Shown in pieces: positions 8,158 to 8,785 of a DNA stretch of 8,785 nucleotides (positions within the stretch are counted from its first letter, which is position 1; each line of letters opens with the position of its first letter). This DNA comes from Caldisericota bacterium (GTDB lineage Bacteria; Caldisericota; Caldisericia; Cryosericales; Cryosericaceae): NCBI GenBank assembly GCA_026390285.1, contig JAPLGH010000035.1, positions 1 through 8,785 of the forward strand, read 5' to 3'. The notes beneath the pieces were generated by a model, which was given only the letters and a program-made list of their open reading frames with translations, did not search any database and was not told the origin of the DNA. Both the position numbers and the translations under genes were made by a program.

Positions 8158-8166
8158 GCAGCTGCC

Positions 8167-8316
8167 ATGAGAGACATCATTACGCTCGAGTGCACCGTGT
8201 GCAAGAATCACAACTACACCAGCGTCAAGAACAAGAAGAATGACCCAGACAAAGTGCATGTGAACAAGTACTGTTCGCATTGCAGAAAGCATACGGAACA
8301 CAAGGAGACAAAGTAA
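8167..8316 (+). CDS. rpmG: 50S ribosomal protein L33
   Basis: Small large-subunit ribosomal protein near the E site; 49 residues, a normal length. It reads MRDIITLECT at the start, then NYTSVKNKKNDPDKV and KYCSHCRKHTEHKE. Two CxxC pairs (C9/C12 and C36/C39) make it the zinc-binding form rather than the cysteine-free one. The ATG is 9 bases after the tuf stop. Its best Shine-Dalgarno candidate (GGAG, 8151-8154) lies within the end of tuf, 12 bases away, so translation may depend on ribosomes finishing tuf. Its place before tRNA-Trp and secE is common in bacteria. Confidence 0.96.
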   Translation: MRDIITLECTVCKNHNYTSVKNKKNDPDKVHVNKYCSHCRKHTEHKETK

Positions 8317-8332
8317 CCGCAAGTCCCCAGGT

Positions 8333-8408
8333 AGGCCCGTAGTTCAACTGGTAGAGCATCGGTCTCCAAAACCGAGTGTTGGGGGTTCGAGCCCCTCCGG
8401 GCCTGCCA
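8333..8408 (+). tRNA. trnW: tRNA-Trp (anticodon CCA)
   Basis: A complete 76-base cloverleaf with encoded 3' CCA (8406-8408). The acceptor stem AGGCCCG (8333-8339) pairs fully with CGGGCCT (8398-8404), with discriminator G at 8405. The D stem is GTTC/GAGC with one G-U pair. The anticodon stem TCGGT/ACCGA encloses the loop CTCCAAA, giving anticodon CCA at 8366-8368. The T stem GGGGG/CCCTC encloses TTCGAGC. It sits 16 bases after rpmG and 21 bases before secE with no promoter or terminator seen, so it must be cut out of the mRNA by RNases. Confidence 0.97.
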
Positions 8409-8418
8409 CCTTCCTTTT

Positions 8419-8424
8419 AGGAGG
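8419..8424 (+). promoter_or_regulatory. Ribosome binding site deciding the GTG start of secE
   Basis: A full AGGAGG core lies 5 bases before GTG 8430 in the short tRNA-secE gap. No in-frame ATG occurs until the residue-21 Met, so this site fixes the non-ATG start. Confidence 0.8.
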
Positions 8425-8429
8425 AACGT

Positions 8430-8648
8430 GTGAGCAATACAAAAACAGTCAAGCCGACAGGTGTACGCTTCAAGAACTGGATTCGTTCCATGTGGACAGA
8501 GATTCGGCACAGGGTCACGTGGCCCCGGCCTCGTGAACTTATGAAGTCGGGAGTGACGATCATCACCTTTGTTGCATTCTGGGCCATATACATCGGAGCT
8601 TGGGACTACTTGTTTGCAGCTGCCCTGAAGTGGCTCATCAGCGCGTAG
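8430..8648 (+). CDS. secE: Preprotein translocase subunit SecE
   Basis: Essential inner-membrane subunit of the SecYEG translocon that clamps SecY. The 72 residues form the short, single-span type of SecE. A basic N-terminal stretch is followed by an amphipathic helix ending in the family signature VTWPRPRE (WP at 31-32), then one hydrophobic segment at about residues 41-65 (VTIITFVAFWAIYIGAW). It starts at GTG with a strong Shine-Dalgarno 5 bases upstream and lies just before nusG, the classical secE-nusG pair. Confidence 0.95.
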   Translation: MSNTKTVKPTGVRFKNWIRSMWTEIRHRVTWPRPRELMKSGVTIITFVAFWAIYIGAWDYLFAAALKWLISA

Positions 8649-8654
8649 GCCTGG

Positions 8655-8785
8655 ATGGCTGAACGCAACTGGTACCTCCTGCACACGTATTCTGGTGCGG
8701 AGGAAAAGGCCAGGAACAATCTGGAACAGAAGGTCAAGACGCTGGCCCTGACAGACCGCGTCTTTTCTGTGGTTCTTCCCGTGGA
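8655..8785 (+). CDS. nusG: Transcription termination/antitermination protein NusG (N-terminal part)
   Basis: NusG binds RNA polymerase through its NGN domain and links it to Rho or to the ribosome. Only the first 43 codons fall in the window, which cuts the gene. They read MAERNWYLLHTYSGAEEKAR, then a helix (NNLEQKVKTLAL) and the β-strand start DRVFSVVLPV, matching the opening WY-HTYSG-E-K of the NGN domain. ATG 8655 lies 6 bases after the secE stop without a clear Shine-Dalgarno, suggesting coupling to secE. Confidence 0.94.
   Translation, partial: MAERNWYLLHTYSGAEEKARNNLEQKVKTLALTDRVFSVVLPV

Noticed and set aside
7144..8322. A 392-codon open frame on the minus strand opposite tuf
   Set aside because: It is the exact antisense of a conserved, codon-biased gene, a well-known source of spurious ORFs, and has no ribosome binding site or homology of its own that I recognise.
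8214..8684. A 156-codon minus-strand frame crossing rpmG, the tRNA and secE
   Set aside because: Part of it (RRGSNPQHSVLETDALPVEL) is the typical false translation of the reverse strand of a tRNA gene.
1..8785. CRISPR arrays, insertion sequences, phage or other accessory systems
   Set aside because: No spaced direct repeats, transposase or terminal inverted repeats were seen; the whole window is conserved gene-expression and secretion genes.

Overview
The window is a bacterial housekeeping block with every gene on the + strand: rpoC, rpsL, rpsG, fusA, tuf (broken), rpmG, tRNA-Trp(CCA), secE and the start of nusG. It encodes the catalytic β' subunit of RNA polymerase, two small-subunit ribosomal proteins (S12, S7), elongation factors G and Tu, ribosomal protein L33, a tRNA, the SecE translocon subunit and a transcription elongation/antitermination factor. 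The DNA is moderately GC-rich. β' lacks the large trigger-loop insertion of Gammaproteobacteria and carries an unusual expansion elsewhere, so the source is not an enterobacterium-like organism. The phylum cannot be fixed from the sequence alone; a deep-branching lineage (for example Caldisericota-like) is only a guess.

Layout. Positions 2-3901 are rpoC, full length or very nearly so, using a TTG start at the window edge. Positions 3902-4045 are the only real intergenic region. It holds a good sigma70/sigmaA-type promoter whose -35 box sits in one arm of an inverted repeat, followed by a strong Shine-Dalgarno for rpsL. From there to the end the genes are packed tightly: rpsL and rpsG overlap by one base, and the other gaps run from 6 to 22 bases, with the tRNA inside the run. 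No intrinsic terminator was seen, so rpsL to nusG is probably one long transcript that can also receive read-through from rpoC.

The most notable points: (1) tuf as given cannot encode EF-Tu. About 34 codons covering switch I are missing and the reading frame changes at the junction, while the rest is well conserved. (2) The gene order joins the classical str operon directly to rpmG-trnW-secE-nusG, the segment that in many bacteria lies next to a second tuf copy and leads to rplKAJL-rpoBC. With rpoC upstream the order would close on itself, and the damaged tuf sits exactly where a two-copy repeat would be merged. An assembly or recombination junction is therefore a serious possibility. (3) β' has about 129 extra residues between the first and second cysteines of its second zinc site, made of degenerate repeats of the native module, and two changes in the bridge helix. 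(4) EF-G has a switch I resembling the EF-G2/mtEFG2 type in a str-operon gene.

No defence, mobile, CRISPR or biosynthetic system was found here. The ORFs on the minus strand are shadows of conserved genes.
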